Source: Aquimarina mycalae (lineage in GTDB: Bacteria > Bacteroidota > Bacteroidia > Flavobacteriales > Flavobacteriaceae). From it: a stretch of 64,000 nt of DNA. A program made the translations under genes and the position numbers. This document shows positions 37,084 through 45,363 of this stretch, one piece after another. The stretch is taken from positions 160,851 to 224,850 of the forward strand of contig NZ_JARYGY010000001.1 in the NCBI RefSeq assembly GCF_029906345.1. Direction: 5' to 3'. Each line of letters begins with the position of its first letter. Positions within the stretch are counted from its first letter, which is position 1. Under the pieces are notes generated by a model. It saw only the letters and a list, made by a program, of their open reading frames with translations, ran no database searches and was not told where the DNA came from.

Positions 37084-37110
37084 ATCATACTTCGACAAGG
37101 TCGGTATGAT
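37084..37110. repeat. Palindromic REP-like hairpin between spike and PAAR genes
   Basis: Arms ATCATAC (37084-37090) and GTATGAT (37104-37110) with an inner CGAC/GTCG pair and a 3-nt loop give an 11-bp stem with a 2-nt bulge. The core TTCGACAAG resembles a dispersed palindrome I associate with many Flavobacteriia genomes. No T-tract follows on the minus strand, so it is unlikely to be a simple terminator. In the 5'-to-3' message it may stabilise or separate the spike transcript from the downstream genes. Confidence 0.55.
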
Positions 37111-37174
37111 TATAAAAGGATGTCGTTTCTATCCCTAACACATTATTTGATTATTATATGTTCATTTAAACTTT

Positions 37175-38920
37175 TTAATTAATCTGTACTAAAGAACCTT
37201 TTAGAGTTGCCGTGGCACTAGAAGACATTTCGACTCCTGCAGATCCTTCTGCTTTAAACTGTGCATTGGCAGTAATATTCACATTGGTTCCTTCTATATT
37301 AACATCCCCAGATGCAGTCAGATTAATATCACTGGCACTTTCTATAGCTACTCCAGCACTATCGATTGTAATTACATTAGAATTATCATCTTCTACGACT
37401 ATAGAGCCAGCATCTTCATCCAACACTATTTTCTTTCCTGCAGGTGTTTCTATGCTAATTGATTTTTTATCATCATCAAACAGTACTTTCATTTCACTTC
37501 TGGTCACAAAACCTTTTTCATGATTATCATCACTGGCAGTGAGTGGAGCTGGTTTAGCACTACTGTGTAACATCCCTAACACTATTGGGTCATTAGGATC
37601 ATCGTTAATAAAACCTACAATCACCTCATCAGATATTTCGGGAAGGAAGAAAGCTCCTCTATTTTCTCCTGCATCTAATGATGCAATACGACACCAAATA
37701 CCTTGTTCTTCATTATTAACTATTGGCAATTGAACCAATATTCTATTTTCGCCATCTGGATCTTCTTCTAACTGACTTACTACACCAACCTGAAGTCCAC
37801 ATACACCTGATAATAAACCTGATGCTGGCATCGGATTGATATCATAGGTTTCAGAGAACCACTTCGGGTTAATTCCGAACTGCGCATCTACAGTCCAATT
37901 TCCTTCTGAAATATGATGGCTTATTGCAGTGATATATACTTTTCCATTAAAGCGATCTCCAACACCTTGAAGTTTTATAATTGTTCCAGGTTTTACAGCT
38001 GGTATTCCTTGAAACTTTACTCTACCTCTGATTTTAGATAATTGTTGAAACATTAACTTAGCATCACTCCAATCCTGCATTTCTGAAGTAGAGAGCGCTC
38101 CTCCATGTCTTAATTCTAAGTTTTCTAAAGCAATCACAGAAGAAAGATCAGATGATTCTAAATTTCCATTTAGTGAAACAGCAGGATCTGCTGCTTCGAT
38201 CTCTACAATCTCTTGATCTGCATAATTCCAACTATATGATGTTACTTTATCAATCTGGTGCCTAGCATCAATTTCTGCGTCTAAATCCAGAAGAGTGGCT
38301 CCAAAGGTTACAGTTTCTATTTCTGTTGTACTAAAGTCAGGTTTCTTAATACTCAATTTTCCATCATCCACAAAGCATAATTTACCATTAGCCTGTGCTC
38401 TGCTCACAATAAAATCCCAATCAGAAATATTATATTGCACCAATTCTTTATGCTCATAGTTGGTTGCTTCTACTTCATTATCAATTCCATAATCTCCAAT
38501 AATCTCTTCTATAATTCCACTATCCTTATTTTCGTAGAAATATTTACTTTTTCTACCTATGGTAAGCTTTACGGTTTCATCCTTGCATTCTAAAATCAGG
38601 TAAGAGCCATTGGTTCTTATTTTGATATTGTGTTTGATCACTATACCTTTAAATACAGTTTCCTCATCAGAGTGATATCCTGCTGTTATTTGGATCTCTG
38701 CTCCAGGAATTAATAATTCCTGGTTACTTAATTCGAAATCCTGTTTTGCAGGTTCTCCATCCATTAAAATAATCTTTGCCGTAGGAATTCTATTTACCTC
38801 TTTTTCTATAGCAATCGTCTTAACTTGATACTTCTTAGACAATTCCTGTCCACCCACGAGAAGTTTATGAGTAATTAAATCTGCACTTTTCGAGGTTTGT
38901 ATTACACTTCCTTCTGCCAT
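37175..38920 (-). CDS. eCIS spike protein, VgrG/gp5-gp27-like (Afp8-like)
   Basis: 581 aa. Residues ~10-350 are gp27/GPD-like (LILECKDETVKLTIGRKSKY; SDWDFIVSRAQANGKLCFVD). Residues ~370-450 form the gp5 OB-fold (GVCGLQVGVVSQLEEDPDGE; GAFFLPEISDEVIVGFINDD; DPIVLGMLHS). The C-terminal ~115 residues form a repetitive beta-helix (VITIDSAGVAIESASDINLT; SGDVNIEGTNVNITA). This trimer is the needle that carries the PAAR tip and connects to the inner tube. There is no extra C-terminal effector domain. Confidence 0.96.
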   Translation of the reverse strand: MAEGSVIQTSKSADLITHKLLVGGQELSKKYQVKTIAIEKEVNRIPTAKIILMDGEPAKQDFELSNQELLIPGAEIQITAGYHSDEETVFKGIVIKHNIKIRTNGSYLILECKDETVKLTIGRKSKYFYENKDSGIIEEIIGDYGIDNEVEATNYEHKELVQYNISDWDFIVSRAQANGKLCFVDDGKLSIKKPDFSTTEIETVTFGATLLDLDAEIDARHQIDKVTSYSWNYADQEIVEIEAADPAVSLNGNLESSDLSSVIALENLELRHGGALSTSEMQDWSDAKLMFQQLSKIRGRVKFQGIPAVKPGTIIKLQGVGDRFNGKVYITAISHHISEGNWTVDAQFGINPKWFSETYDINPMPASGLLSGVCGLQVGVVSQLEEDPDGENRILVQLPIVNNEEQGIWCRIASLDAGENRGAFFLPEISDEVIVGFINDDPNDPIVLGMLHSSAKPAPLTASDDNHEKGFVTRSEMKVLFDDDKKSISIETPAGKKIVLDEDAGSIVVEDDNSNVITIDSAGVAIESASDINLTASGDVNIEGTNVNITANAQFKAEGSAGVEMSSSATATLKGSLVQIN

Positions 38921-38922
38921 GA

Positions 38923-39648
38923 TTAAGATATTTTTTCGATAGGAGGAAAAAAGATTTCTTTTCCTACTTCGAGTTTTCTAAACGAAGTGAGCTCATTTAC
39001 TTTAGCTACCTCCAGATAATACTTAGAATCTCCATAAATACGATGAGACATTAGCGGTAATGTATCTCCTTCTTTCACAAGGCGAATATGTGTTAAATCT
39101 GGAGATTGATTATTTTCTTTTGCTACACGTAGATCATCTTCTACAAACCCCTGAAACTTTGCTTTTGCTACAGCTCTTATTGGAGTACCATCCGATTTAA
39201 AAAGTTTAAATTCTACACTCATCTCTGTAAGGCTTCCTTTAAATAATAAGGTTCCCCAATAGATCATTACATAATTAGGCTTATGCTCATCACCATTATA
39301 ATCCAGAATGACTTTTTTAAACTTTTCTATATCGTCTATAATACCTTCTCCTTTATCTTTAAAAACTGTATCATCTGAGCTTTCATCTGGATTACTGCCG
39401 TAATGAATAATAACTCCTGTTCTATCAAAAAGAAACTCTAGCTCCAGATCTTCTGGAAGTTTTTTATTGAATCTAGGTGATAAATCACTCGTACCAGAAG
39501 CTTGATCTTCATTTTGTTCGATCTTATACTTAAAGGTGTACTTTTCTGGGTTTACCAAAGTGGTAAATTCTCCATCAGCTACCTCATTACTAAATTGAGG
39601 ATCACTATACGCTTTAATTTTAAGTTTTGTTAATTCTCCAGTGCTCAT
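38923..39648 (-). CDS. eCIS LysM hub protein (Afp7-like)
   Basis: 241 aa. The N-terminal part contains FTTLVNPEKYTFKYKIEQNE and PEDLELEFLFDRTGVI, as in Afp7/gp53-like proteins. The C-terminus is a LysM motif (LVKEGDTLPLMSHRIYGDSK, then FRKLEVGKEIFFPP). It should link the tube/hub to the spike and wedges. Directly upstream of the spike gene (2-nt gap) and downstream of the DUF5908 gene (2-nt gap). Confidence 0.94.
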   Translation of the reverse strand: MSTGELTKLKIKAYSDPQFSNEVADGEFTTLVNPEKYTFKYKIEQNEDQASGTSDLSPRFNKKLPEDLELEFLFDRTGVIIHYGSNPDESSDDTVFKDKGEGIIDDIEKFKKVILDYNGDEHKPNYVMIYWGTLLFKGSLTEMSVEFKLFKSDGTPIRAVAKAKFQGFVEDDLRVAKENNQSPDLTHIRLVKEGDTLPLMSHRIYGDSKYYLEVAKVNELTSFRKLEVGKEIFFPPIEKIS

Positions 39649-39650
39649 AA

Positions 39651-39818
39651 CTATCTTTCAGTTTGCTTGGCAATAATTTCCATGACTTGTTCTACACACT
39701 CTGCAATAATCATATCTTTATTGCCAGAAGATTTTTTAGAATCATTGGCTCCAGATTTTTTGCTTTCATTATCCACATTAATTTTGATGTGTAGTTCTTT
39801 AATCTCTATTGCCCCCAT
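39651..39818 (-). CDS. DUF5908 small eCIS protein
   Basis: A 55-aa frame from ATG at 39818 to TAG at 39651-39653. It opens MGAIEIKELHIKINVDNE, has a Lys/Ser/Gly-rich middle and ends with a short amphipathic helix (IIAECVEQVMEIIAKQTER). The opening 'IEIKELHIKI' and the length match DUF5908, a family regularly placed between tube and LysM genes in eCIS loci. It begins 1 nt after the stop of the second tube gene and ends 2 nt before the LysM gene, so it is clearly part of the operon. Its mechanistic role is not known to me. Confidence 0.9.
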   Translation of the reverse strand: MGAIEIKELHIKINVDNESKKSGANDSKKSSGNKDMIIAECVEQVMEIIAKQTER

Positions 39819-39819
39819 A

Positions 39820-40263
39820 TTATGTGATGGTATTATAATAGTTGTATACTAGTTCAATTGTTTCTATAACTACCTTACTTTCTTCTGCATTAAAATCTGC
39901 AATGGACCATTTAATTGGATATGCGTGTACGATATTCCAAGATAGTAGTGGTTCGTGTTTTTCATTGAGTAATTTGACAATCAGGTCAATTGGCTCAAAA
40001 TCAAAGTTTTCTACTGCTTTTTTACACCAATCCACTACTTCGGAATCGACCAGTAAACCTCTCTTTAAAACAAGATTAGGATACTTAGTCCTTACAGGAA
40101 TTTTATGCTTGAATCTATTTTCTCCACCTTCTGTAATCTCTTCGGTTTCGATATCAACTGTCAATCCAGAAACGGATTGAAATTGATGATCTTTATCACC
40201 AGTTGATAAACCAGTAAACTCGACACTAAAGTGAAAACCAACGGGTGGATAATAGGTAGCCAT
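39820..40263 (-). CDS. eCIS inner tube protein 2 (Afp5-like)
   Basis: 147 aa of the phage T4 gp19-like tube family: YYPPVGFHFSVEFTGLSTGD, QSVSGLTVDIETEEITEGGE, VLKRGLLVDSEVVDWCKKAV and ending in the beta strands typical of Hcp/gp19 folds. It overlaps tube protein 1 by one base. It differs from protein 1 in sequence, so it is probably the tube-initiating or distal variant that contacts the hub, as for Afp5. Confidence 0.95.
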   Translation of the reverse strand: MATYYPPVGFHFSVEFTGLSTGDKDHQFQSVSGLTVDIETEEITEGGENRFKHKIPVRTKYPNLVLKRGLLVDSEVVDWCKKAVENFDFEPIDLIVKLLNEKHEPLLSWNIVHAYPIKWSIADFNAEESKVVIETIELVYNYYNTIT

Positions 40264-40709
40264 TATGAAGCAAGTTTAAGACTGTTAATTACGAATTCTG
40301 CTGACTCTATTGCTATCTCGTTTCCATCAGCTTTTAGATCTGTTGATTGAATCTTAAGCAACCACGCATCTGCAGCTTCCCAAGTAACAACTGGTTCATG
40401 TTTTTCATCAAGCAAGCTAATTGTAAGATCACTTCTAAACTGCTCTTCTCCTTCTTGAAAGAATACATTTTTCTTCCACATATCGTAAAACTGCCCTTTT
40501 GTTGACACAAAAGTTCCTCTCTTAATAGAGATGTTTGCGAACTTGGTCATTCCTGGTTGTTTTTTCTTAAAATAATCATTGTCTGCTCCACCTCTGTATT
40601 CGATTACCTCGGTTTCAAAGTCTAATCCTGAGACTTCGGTACAATTTAATTCGGTATCTCCTCCAATGGTAACTTTAAAATGGAACTTTGGTAATGGATA
40701 TTCTGCCAT
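40263..40709 (-). CDS. eCIS main inner tube protein (Afp1-like)
   Basis: 148 aa, gp19/Hcp-like. Motifs: YPLPKFHFKVTIGG, CTEVSGLDFETEVIEYRGGA, KKKQPGMTKFANISIKRGTF and SLLDEKHEPVVTWEAADAWL. As the first tube gene after the sheath it is likely the main stacked tube subunit. It starts 39 nt after the sheath stop. Confidence 0.95.
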   Translation of the reverse strand: MAEYPLPKFHFKVTIGGDTELNCTEVSGLDFETEVIEYRGGADNDYFKKKQPGMTKFANISIKRGTFVSTKGQFYDMWKKNVFFQEGEEQFRSDLTISLLDEKHEPVVTWEAADAWLLKIQSTDLKADGNEIAIESAEFVINSLKLAS

Positions 40710-40748
40710 GATTTCTATGTTTTAGTTTTTTATGATATTATTTAGTTA

Positions 40749-42707
40749 TTAAGCTTCTTGCATTTTATGAGAGAATCTAAGTATGATAAACTCTGCTGGT
40801 CTTACCACTGCCATTCCGATTTCGATGATCATATTTCCGTCCAATATATCGTTGGCAGTCATGGTTTCACCTAAACCAACATTTACATAAAATGCTTTAT
40901 CTGGCGTTGGTCCTGCAAGAGCTCCTGCTCTCCACTGTAGCGTTAAAAAATTATTGATCATTGCTTTTACCCGTACCCAAGTATTCATATCATTAGGTTC
41001 GAAAACAAATTGTTCTGTTGCTTTCTTAATGGACTCTTCGGCCATATTAAAGAATCTTCTAACAGGCACATATCTCCACTCTTTATCATTACCTGCTAAT
41101 GTTCTTGCTCCCCAAACCAACGTTCCTTTTCCTGTAAAGGTTCTAATAGCATTAATTGATTTACCTGCTATGGTATCCACATTAAGTCGATCCTGAATAT
41201 CATTAGTGATTTTCTGACTTGGTTTTACTGTATATTTCACCGATACATTTGCAGGTGCTTTCCATACGCCTCGATCGCTATCAACTCTTGCATATACTCC
41301 AGCCATAGCAGAAGATGGTGGTAATTCTAACGGTAAATTATTTATAGCTGTTTTTATATTGTTATATGTTGCACTATCAACATCCTTAATCGCACTTAAT
41401 ACAAAACCATCTAGATTTCCACTATCAGGATCTACAGATTGTGCATTAGTTATTGCTGTAACAACTGGAGGTGTGATTAAATCTTCTACCGCCTGTATTG
41501 TAGCATCTACCGTAGCAAGAGCTAATACAGCATTTGCGGATTCTGTTTTAACAGTAGTTCCGTTTGCTGCATCTGTAATTGTGGTAATATGCCCATTTAA
41601 TGTATCAATCAGAGTAGCAATGGTTGATCCATCTTCAACAATTGCTTCTAAAGCATCTGCTGCTGCAGTAGCTGCTGCAGATACTACTGCATCTTCGTTA
41701 GAATTTGCTGCAGCTGTATTAGCATATCCAACAATACTATTAGTATCACTAACAATTGCTGCCAATGAATCTACAACAGGTTGTAATTCGTCTGTTACTG
41801 ATGATTTATTTGTTAATGCATCACCTGCAGTCATTGCTTGTAACGCAGTGTCTGCTGTTGTAAGTGCAGTTACTAAACCAGCCATTGCGGCTTGTGCATC
41901 AGCAACATTTCCTAATAAGTCATTGGTATTTGATAAAAGCTGTGGTTGATCCGTGTTATGAACAATCTCGAGCGCATCTTCATCATAATGATAATCTAAA
42001 ATGGTCTTTAGATATGGAAAATATACGGCTCCATATTTTTTTTCATCAATATCAGAACTAATAAGATTTCTAACTCCTTCTGGGTCATTCATCTCTACAT
42101 CTTCATCATCTGTATATGTATCTATAATACTGAACCTATCCTGCATCTTCTTACACTGAGTTAATGCATTGTTGTACAGGTTATAGAAATCTGCTTCATT
42201 TGCTAATGAAGTTGCATCTGGAAACAATAATAATGTTGGTTCATCCTCTTTTTCCAACGTTGCTAGTCCATCTGTAAGATCATTAAATTGAACTGGAGTT
42301 GCAGAGTTATTAGCTATAGCATCTGCATACGTATTTACAGAAACCACATAACAAGGTCCTCCTCCATTTGCAAAATACATTTGCATAGAATAATACATCA
42401 AGAACTGTGATCTATTTGCTTTTTCAGGTGCTGTAACTTTTATGGATTTTTCTCCATCAGTTTCTGTGATGGTAATACCTAAATCTGTTTCTTTTTCAGG
42501 AAAACCGAAATGCACTTCGTACTCTAACATGGATGTAATCCTTTTCGGATCCATATTGAGCGTCTCAGTAAGATCTTCTTCTTTTTCCCTTGCTTTTTGC
42601 GTGTATCCAATAAATGCTGGAATCGCTGTTTCTACTTGGGCTACCGAAGGAGGAAATTTTACAATCTCCTCGATATAGACCCCTGGTGTTTTGTACGTAG
42701 TTGCCAT
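40749..42707 (-). CDS. eCIS contractile sheath protein (Afp2-4-like) with large Ala-rich insertion
   Basis: 652 aa. The N-terminus TYKTPGVYIEEIVKFPPSVA and the C-terminal block (GKGTLVWGARTLAGNDKEWR; YVPVRRFFNMAEESIKKATE; RPAEFIILRFSHK) are classic tail sheath. The canonical body continues at PPSSAMAGVYARVDSDRGVW (~464-483). Between about residues 245 and 450 lies an Ala/Thr/Asp-rich, low-complexity helical insertion (AVVSAAATAAADALEAIVED and similar) where relatives go almost directly from the PYLKTI strand to the PPSSA loop. This is the only sheath gene in the locus. The insertion probably projects from the sheath surface. Confidence 0.96.
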   Translation of the reverse strand: MATTYKTPGVYIEEIVKFPPSVAQVETAIPAFIGYTQKAREKEEDLTETLNMDPKRITSMLEYEVHFGFPEKETDLGITITETDGEKSIKVTAPEKANRSQFLMYYSMQMYFANGGGPCYVVSVNTYADAIANNSATPVQFNDLTDGLATLEKEDEPTLLLFPDATSLANEADFYNLYNNALTQCKKMQDRFSIIDTYTDDEDVEMNDPEGVRNLISSDIDEKKYGAVYFPYLKTILDYHYDEDALEIVHNTDQPQLLSNTNDLLGNVADAQAAMAGLVTALTTADTALQAMTAGDALTNKSSVTDELQPVVDSLAAIVSDTNSIVGYANTAAANSNEDAVVSAAATAAADALEAIVEDGSTIATLIDTLNGHITTITDAANGTTVKTESANAVLALATVDATIQAVEDLITPPVVTAITNAQSVDPDSGNLDGFVLSAIKDVDSATYNNIKTAINNLPLELPPSSAMAGVYARVDSDRGVWKAPANVSVKYTVKPSQKITNDIQDRLNVDTIAGKSINAIRTFTGKGTLVWGARTLAGNDKEWRYVPVRRFFNMAEESIKKATEQFVFEPNDMNTWVRVKAMINNFLTLQWRAGALAGPTPDKAFYVNVGLGETMTANDILDGNMIIEIGMAVVRPAEFIILRFSHKMQEA

Positions 42708-42722
42708 AATTTTAATTGTTTT

Positions 42723-43736
42723 TTAAATAAAAATTTCAGAATATGTTGTTGTTATATTTGTGTTTTCGTCAGTAATTTGTTTGATAATATTCGCTGTGGG
42801 GTTAGGAAAAATATATTTATCTATATCTGATGGTAATGGTCCAGAAAAATCAGTGTCTGGATCTATTTCTATAAAGCCATTTCGTGTTAATGGTTTTACT
42901 GATAAAGTTTCCAGCTCATTTTCATCTGATTTTTTAATATATTTCCATATAGTTTTTCGATTTTCAAAATGAAGTTTATAGCCTGGAGTTGGATCCAATA
43001 AAAAACTTTTGACATCATTGACATCTGATGTATCGATTTCTATAACATCCATAGCATTATCTCCAATCATTTGAAGCTCTATTACTCCAAGTAATCCTTT
43101 ACCTTGTTCTTTTTGGATGGTTTGGTCTATAATCTGTTGTCCTTGATCTGTATTTAAATCTTCTTCCTTTAATTCTGCAATTAAATCTAATCTTTGTCTT
43201 ATTTCAGCTCTAATATTATCTTGTTCCATATCATACCATAATTGCCTTGTACTTTCTTCTGTTAACAAGAAATCTTCTGTAATAAGATCATTCGAAGTAT
43301 TTAATGGTATATAAGAATAGGGATCCGATTCTGTTGCAGGTTTTATATTTGAGAAATAATACAGCCTATTATCATTAGTTGAAGCCAGTTCTGTATAATT
43401 ATCAAATAAGTAATCTTTGACATATATCAGAAAGGTCAGTTTTTGATCGTTTTCTAAAAATCTGTGCAATCTAAACTTGTCATTTTCTTCAGTCACATTA
43501 GCTAACACTGTAAAGCTGCGCAAGTTTTTCCTTAAAACCAGTTTATGGTTTTTTAAGGCTACCTGAGTGGCATAGGAAGGAACTACATTTATATAATCCA
43601 AAAAATTGTATTTCTTATGCTGAATTTTTTTATCATCATCATCCATAGATATATATGTCACTGATCCATCATTAAGGAAATAAGAATGAAGCACATCTAT
43701 CTCAAAAAGTGTTTTATATAGTGTTCTAAATGCCAT
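42723..43736 (-). CDS. eCIS protein of unknown function in the cap position
   Basis: 337 aa. The N-terminus reads FRTLYKTLFEIDVLHSYFLN; a helical stretch with QLWYDMEQDNIRAEIRQRLD lies in the middle; and the C-terminal part is mixed beta. I do not recognise a named domain, but homologues beginning 'TLYKTLFEIDVLHSYFLN' appear to accompany eCIS loci in Bacteroidota. It starts directly after the DUF4255 cap gene (0-nt gap) and precedes the sheath. The position is that of a second cap or cap-adaptor protein, a part described structurally for AlgoCIS. That role is inference. Confidence 0.75.
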   Translation of the reverse strand: MAFRTLYKTLFEIDVLHSYFLNDGSVTYISMDDDDKKIQHKKYNFLDYINVVPSYATQVALKNHKLVLRKNLRSFTVLANVTEENDKFRLHRFLENDQKLTFLIYVKDYLFDNYTELASTNDNRLYYFSNIKPATESDPYSYIPLNTSNDLITEDFLLTEESTRQLWYDMEQDNIRAEIRQRLDLIAELKEEDLNTDQGQQIIDQTIQKEQGKGLLGVIELQMIGDNAMDVIEIDTSDVNDVKSFLLDPTPGYKLHFENRKTIWKYIKKSDENELETLSVKPLTRNGFIEIDPDTDFSGPLPSDIDKYIFPNPTANIIKQITDENTNITTTYSEIFI

Positions 43737-44333
43737 CTATTTATGATTTAAACTTCCATTAATTTCTGTAATTAAACTTCCTTCTGATTGGGTGACATCT
43801 CTTTCGATTTCAAGAACGCTTACTTTATATATCACAGATGGATATTGCTTACCTCCAAGAGTTCCCCATATAAAATTCATTTCTTCAAAAGAAGGACTAA
43901 AGAGTTCTACTGTGAATCTGAAATCCTTTATTTTATCCATTCCATCCAGTCCTCTGTCAAAACTTGTATTACTTTGAGTAAAAATTCTTTTAGACTGAAA
44001 AAATTCAATGATTTTGGACAAACTTTTTAAAGATTCTGTATAATCACTTCTATTTGCAGAGAACATCGTATATAAGTTCAAATGAACTTTATTATTTTTA
44101 TAAATAACTTTGGTCCCTTCGATATCATGGTTGAGGATATTCTTTAGTGTGACCTCTTCTTCTGTATGCAATAATGATAGGATCACATTATTGCTATTGT
44201 TACTATTTGAAGAGTCATTGCCGTCTGATTCTATAAAAGCGATATTATCTAAAGAAACTGGCTTTTCTTCAATTTCTATATCGAAGAAATTATTAATCTC
44301 TTCTGTAATAATCTGTAGTACTTCAAATATCAT
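43737..44333 (-). CDS. eCIS tube cap protein, DUF4255/Pvc16-like (Afp16-like)
   Basis: 198 aa. DUF4255 features: MIFEVLQIITEEINNFF at the start, VILSLLHTEEEVTLKNI, then LNLYTMFSANRSDYTESLKS and IKDFRFTVELFSPSFEEMNF with WGTLGGKQYPSVIYKV near the end. The family terminates the tube and sheath at the distal end. As the first gene of the long minus-strand cluster it marks the operon start; a 446-bp gap with a 12-bp dyad lies upstream. Confidence 0.94.
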   Translation of the reverse strand: MIFEVLQIITEEINNFFDIEIEEKPVSLDNIAFIESDGNDSSNSNNSNNVILSLLHTEEEVTLKNILNHDIEGTKVIYKNNKVHLNLYTMFSANRSDYTESLKSLSKIIEFFQSKRIFTQSNTSFDRGLDGMDKIKDFRFTVELFSPSFEEMNFIWGTLGGKQYPSVIYKVSVLEIERDVTQSEGSLITEINGSLNHK

Positions 44334-44779
44334 ATTCTTTTAATTATAGAATTAACTGTGTTACAAAACCACGTCTTTTATATTAAAACTGTATATAAAA
44401 GCTGTTGTGATATCAAAAAAATCAAAGAAAAAGGGGCAATACTACTAATACTTGGGGTTGATTATTCTTAATCGATAAATGGGAAATTATATGTTTGATT
44501 AAGATGATATAAAATTATGTTTTAGCTATATAATTTGGTATAGCTAAAACACGGATTCGACATAGGAAAATAACTTTTATATAAAGGGTTAAATGTCCCT
44601 AAAGTGTTACTGTTTTATTGTACTCTTTTTAAGAACATCGTCTATGCTAAAATGATATTATTAGTGTTGACCTAAGGTTAACTCCCTGAAAACAGTGAAG
44701 TCATTTTCACTAAAAGAAGTGTAATAAGGAACTTTTTAAAATTAAATCTTTGTGGAGACAAATCTTAAGCACTATTATA
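44334..44779. promoter_or_regulatory. Divergent intergenic region upstream of the eCIS operon
   Basis: This region must contain the promoter of the eCIS operon (minus) and of the MORN-like gene (plus). It holds paired G-runs at 44433-44436 and 44454-44457 (17-nt spacing), a perfect 12-bp inverted repeat at 44519-44550, and a weaker 6-bp dyad (AGTGAA/TTCACT) near 44695-44712. No exact TAnnTTTG promoter was found on either strand, so expression may depend on an activator or alternative sigma factor. Confidence 0.5.
44519..44550. promoter_or_regulatory. Perfect 12-bp inverted repeat upstream of the eCIS operon
   Basis: Arms GTTTTAGCTATA and TATAGCTAAAAC flank an 8-nt loop (TAATTTGG). Neither strand shows a T-tract next to the stem, so it is not a standard terminator. 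It lies 186-217 bp before the cap gene and about 230 bp before the MORN-like gene. A regulator operator or an RNA structure in a long leader are both possible. Confidence 0.5.
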
Positions 44780-45340
44780 ATGAAAAAGATACTCTATACA
44801 TCGTTGTTCGGTTTACATTTAATTTTCTGCATTCATTTGAATTCACAGGAAACCATACTTGTAAAAAATCAAAACCCTACTGTAGATACTATTATACAAG
44901 AAAACAACATTCATACATACTATTATGATAATGGTGCTATCAAAGAGATTAGAGAAACCTTTAATAATACCTTACATGGATCATGGAAGCTTTTTTATGC
45001 TAATGGAAAATTAAAAAAAGAAGGTGCTTTTAAAAATGATAAAGTTCATGGTAACTGGAGAATCTATGATACTGAAGGAAGGTTAGTATTCATCGAAAAT
45101 TACAACAATGGTATAGAACAAGGAGTATGGAAAGCCTTTTATAGCAATCAGAAAATCAAAATTGAAGGAATGTTTATCGAAGGTAAAAGACAAGGTCAAT
45201 GGAAGTTATATAAAGATACTGGTCAATTGGATAAAATCGTAACTTTTGAAGACGATAAGAAAACAAAAGAAACAATTATAAAAAATAACTTAATGGATGT
45301 AAACTTCTTTTCGGTGAATCGATCCATAGGTAATTATTAA
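44780..45340 (+). CDS. Secreted MORN-like repeat protein
   Basis: 186 aa from the ATG at 44780, chosen because it opens a signal peptide (MKKILYTSLFGLHLIFCIHL); an upstream ATG at 44750 would bury it. Three to four toxin_YwqK/MORN-variant repeats follow, each with the pattern G-x-W-K/R-x-Y ... G-x-L-x-x-E-G-x-F (GSWKLFYANGKLKKEGAF; GNWRIYDTEGRL; GVWKAFYSNQKIKIEG; GQWKLYKDTGQL). Such proteins are common in Bacteroidota envelopes; function is undefined. Divergent from the eCIS operon, and possibly unrelated to it. Confidence 0.85.
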   Translation: MKKILYTSLFGLHLIFCIHLNSQETILVKNQNPTVDTIIQENNIHTYYYDNGAIKEIRETFNNTLHGSWKLFYANGKLKKEGAFKNDKVHGNWRIYDTEGRLVFIENYNNGIEQGVWKAFYSNQKIKIEGMFIEGKRQGQWKLYKDTGQLDKIVTFEDDKKTKETIIKNNLMDVNFFSVNRSIGNY

Positions 45341-45363
45341 ATAATCCTTAATTTCTAAATATC

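Noticed and set aside
41359..41949. 196-codon plus-strand frame opposite the sheath insertion
   Set aside because: It results from the Ala-rich low-complexity sequence of the sheath gene; the flanking sheath sequence in the minus frame is continuous and conserved.
8169..44333. Prophage or type VI secretion system
   Set aside because: No capsid, portal, terminase or integrase, and no TssJLM membrane complex; DUF4255 cap, DUF5908, Afp-type ATPase and DUF4157 cargo identify an eCIS.
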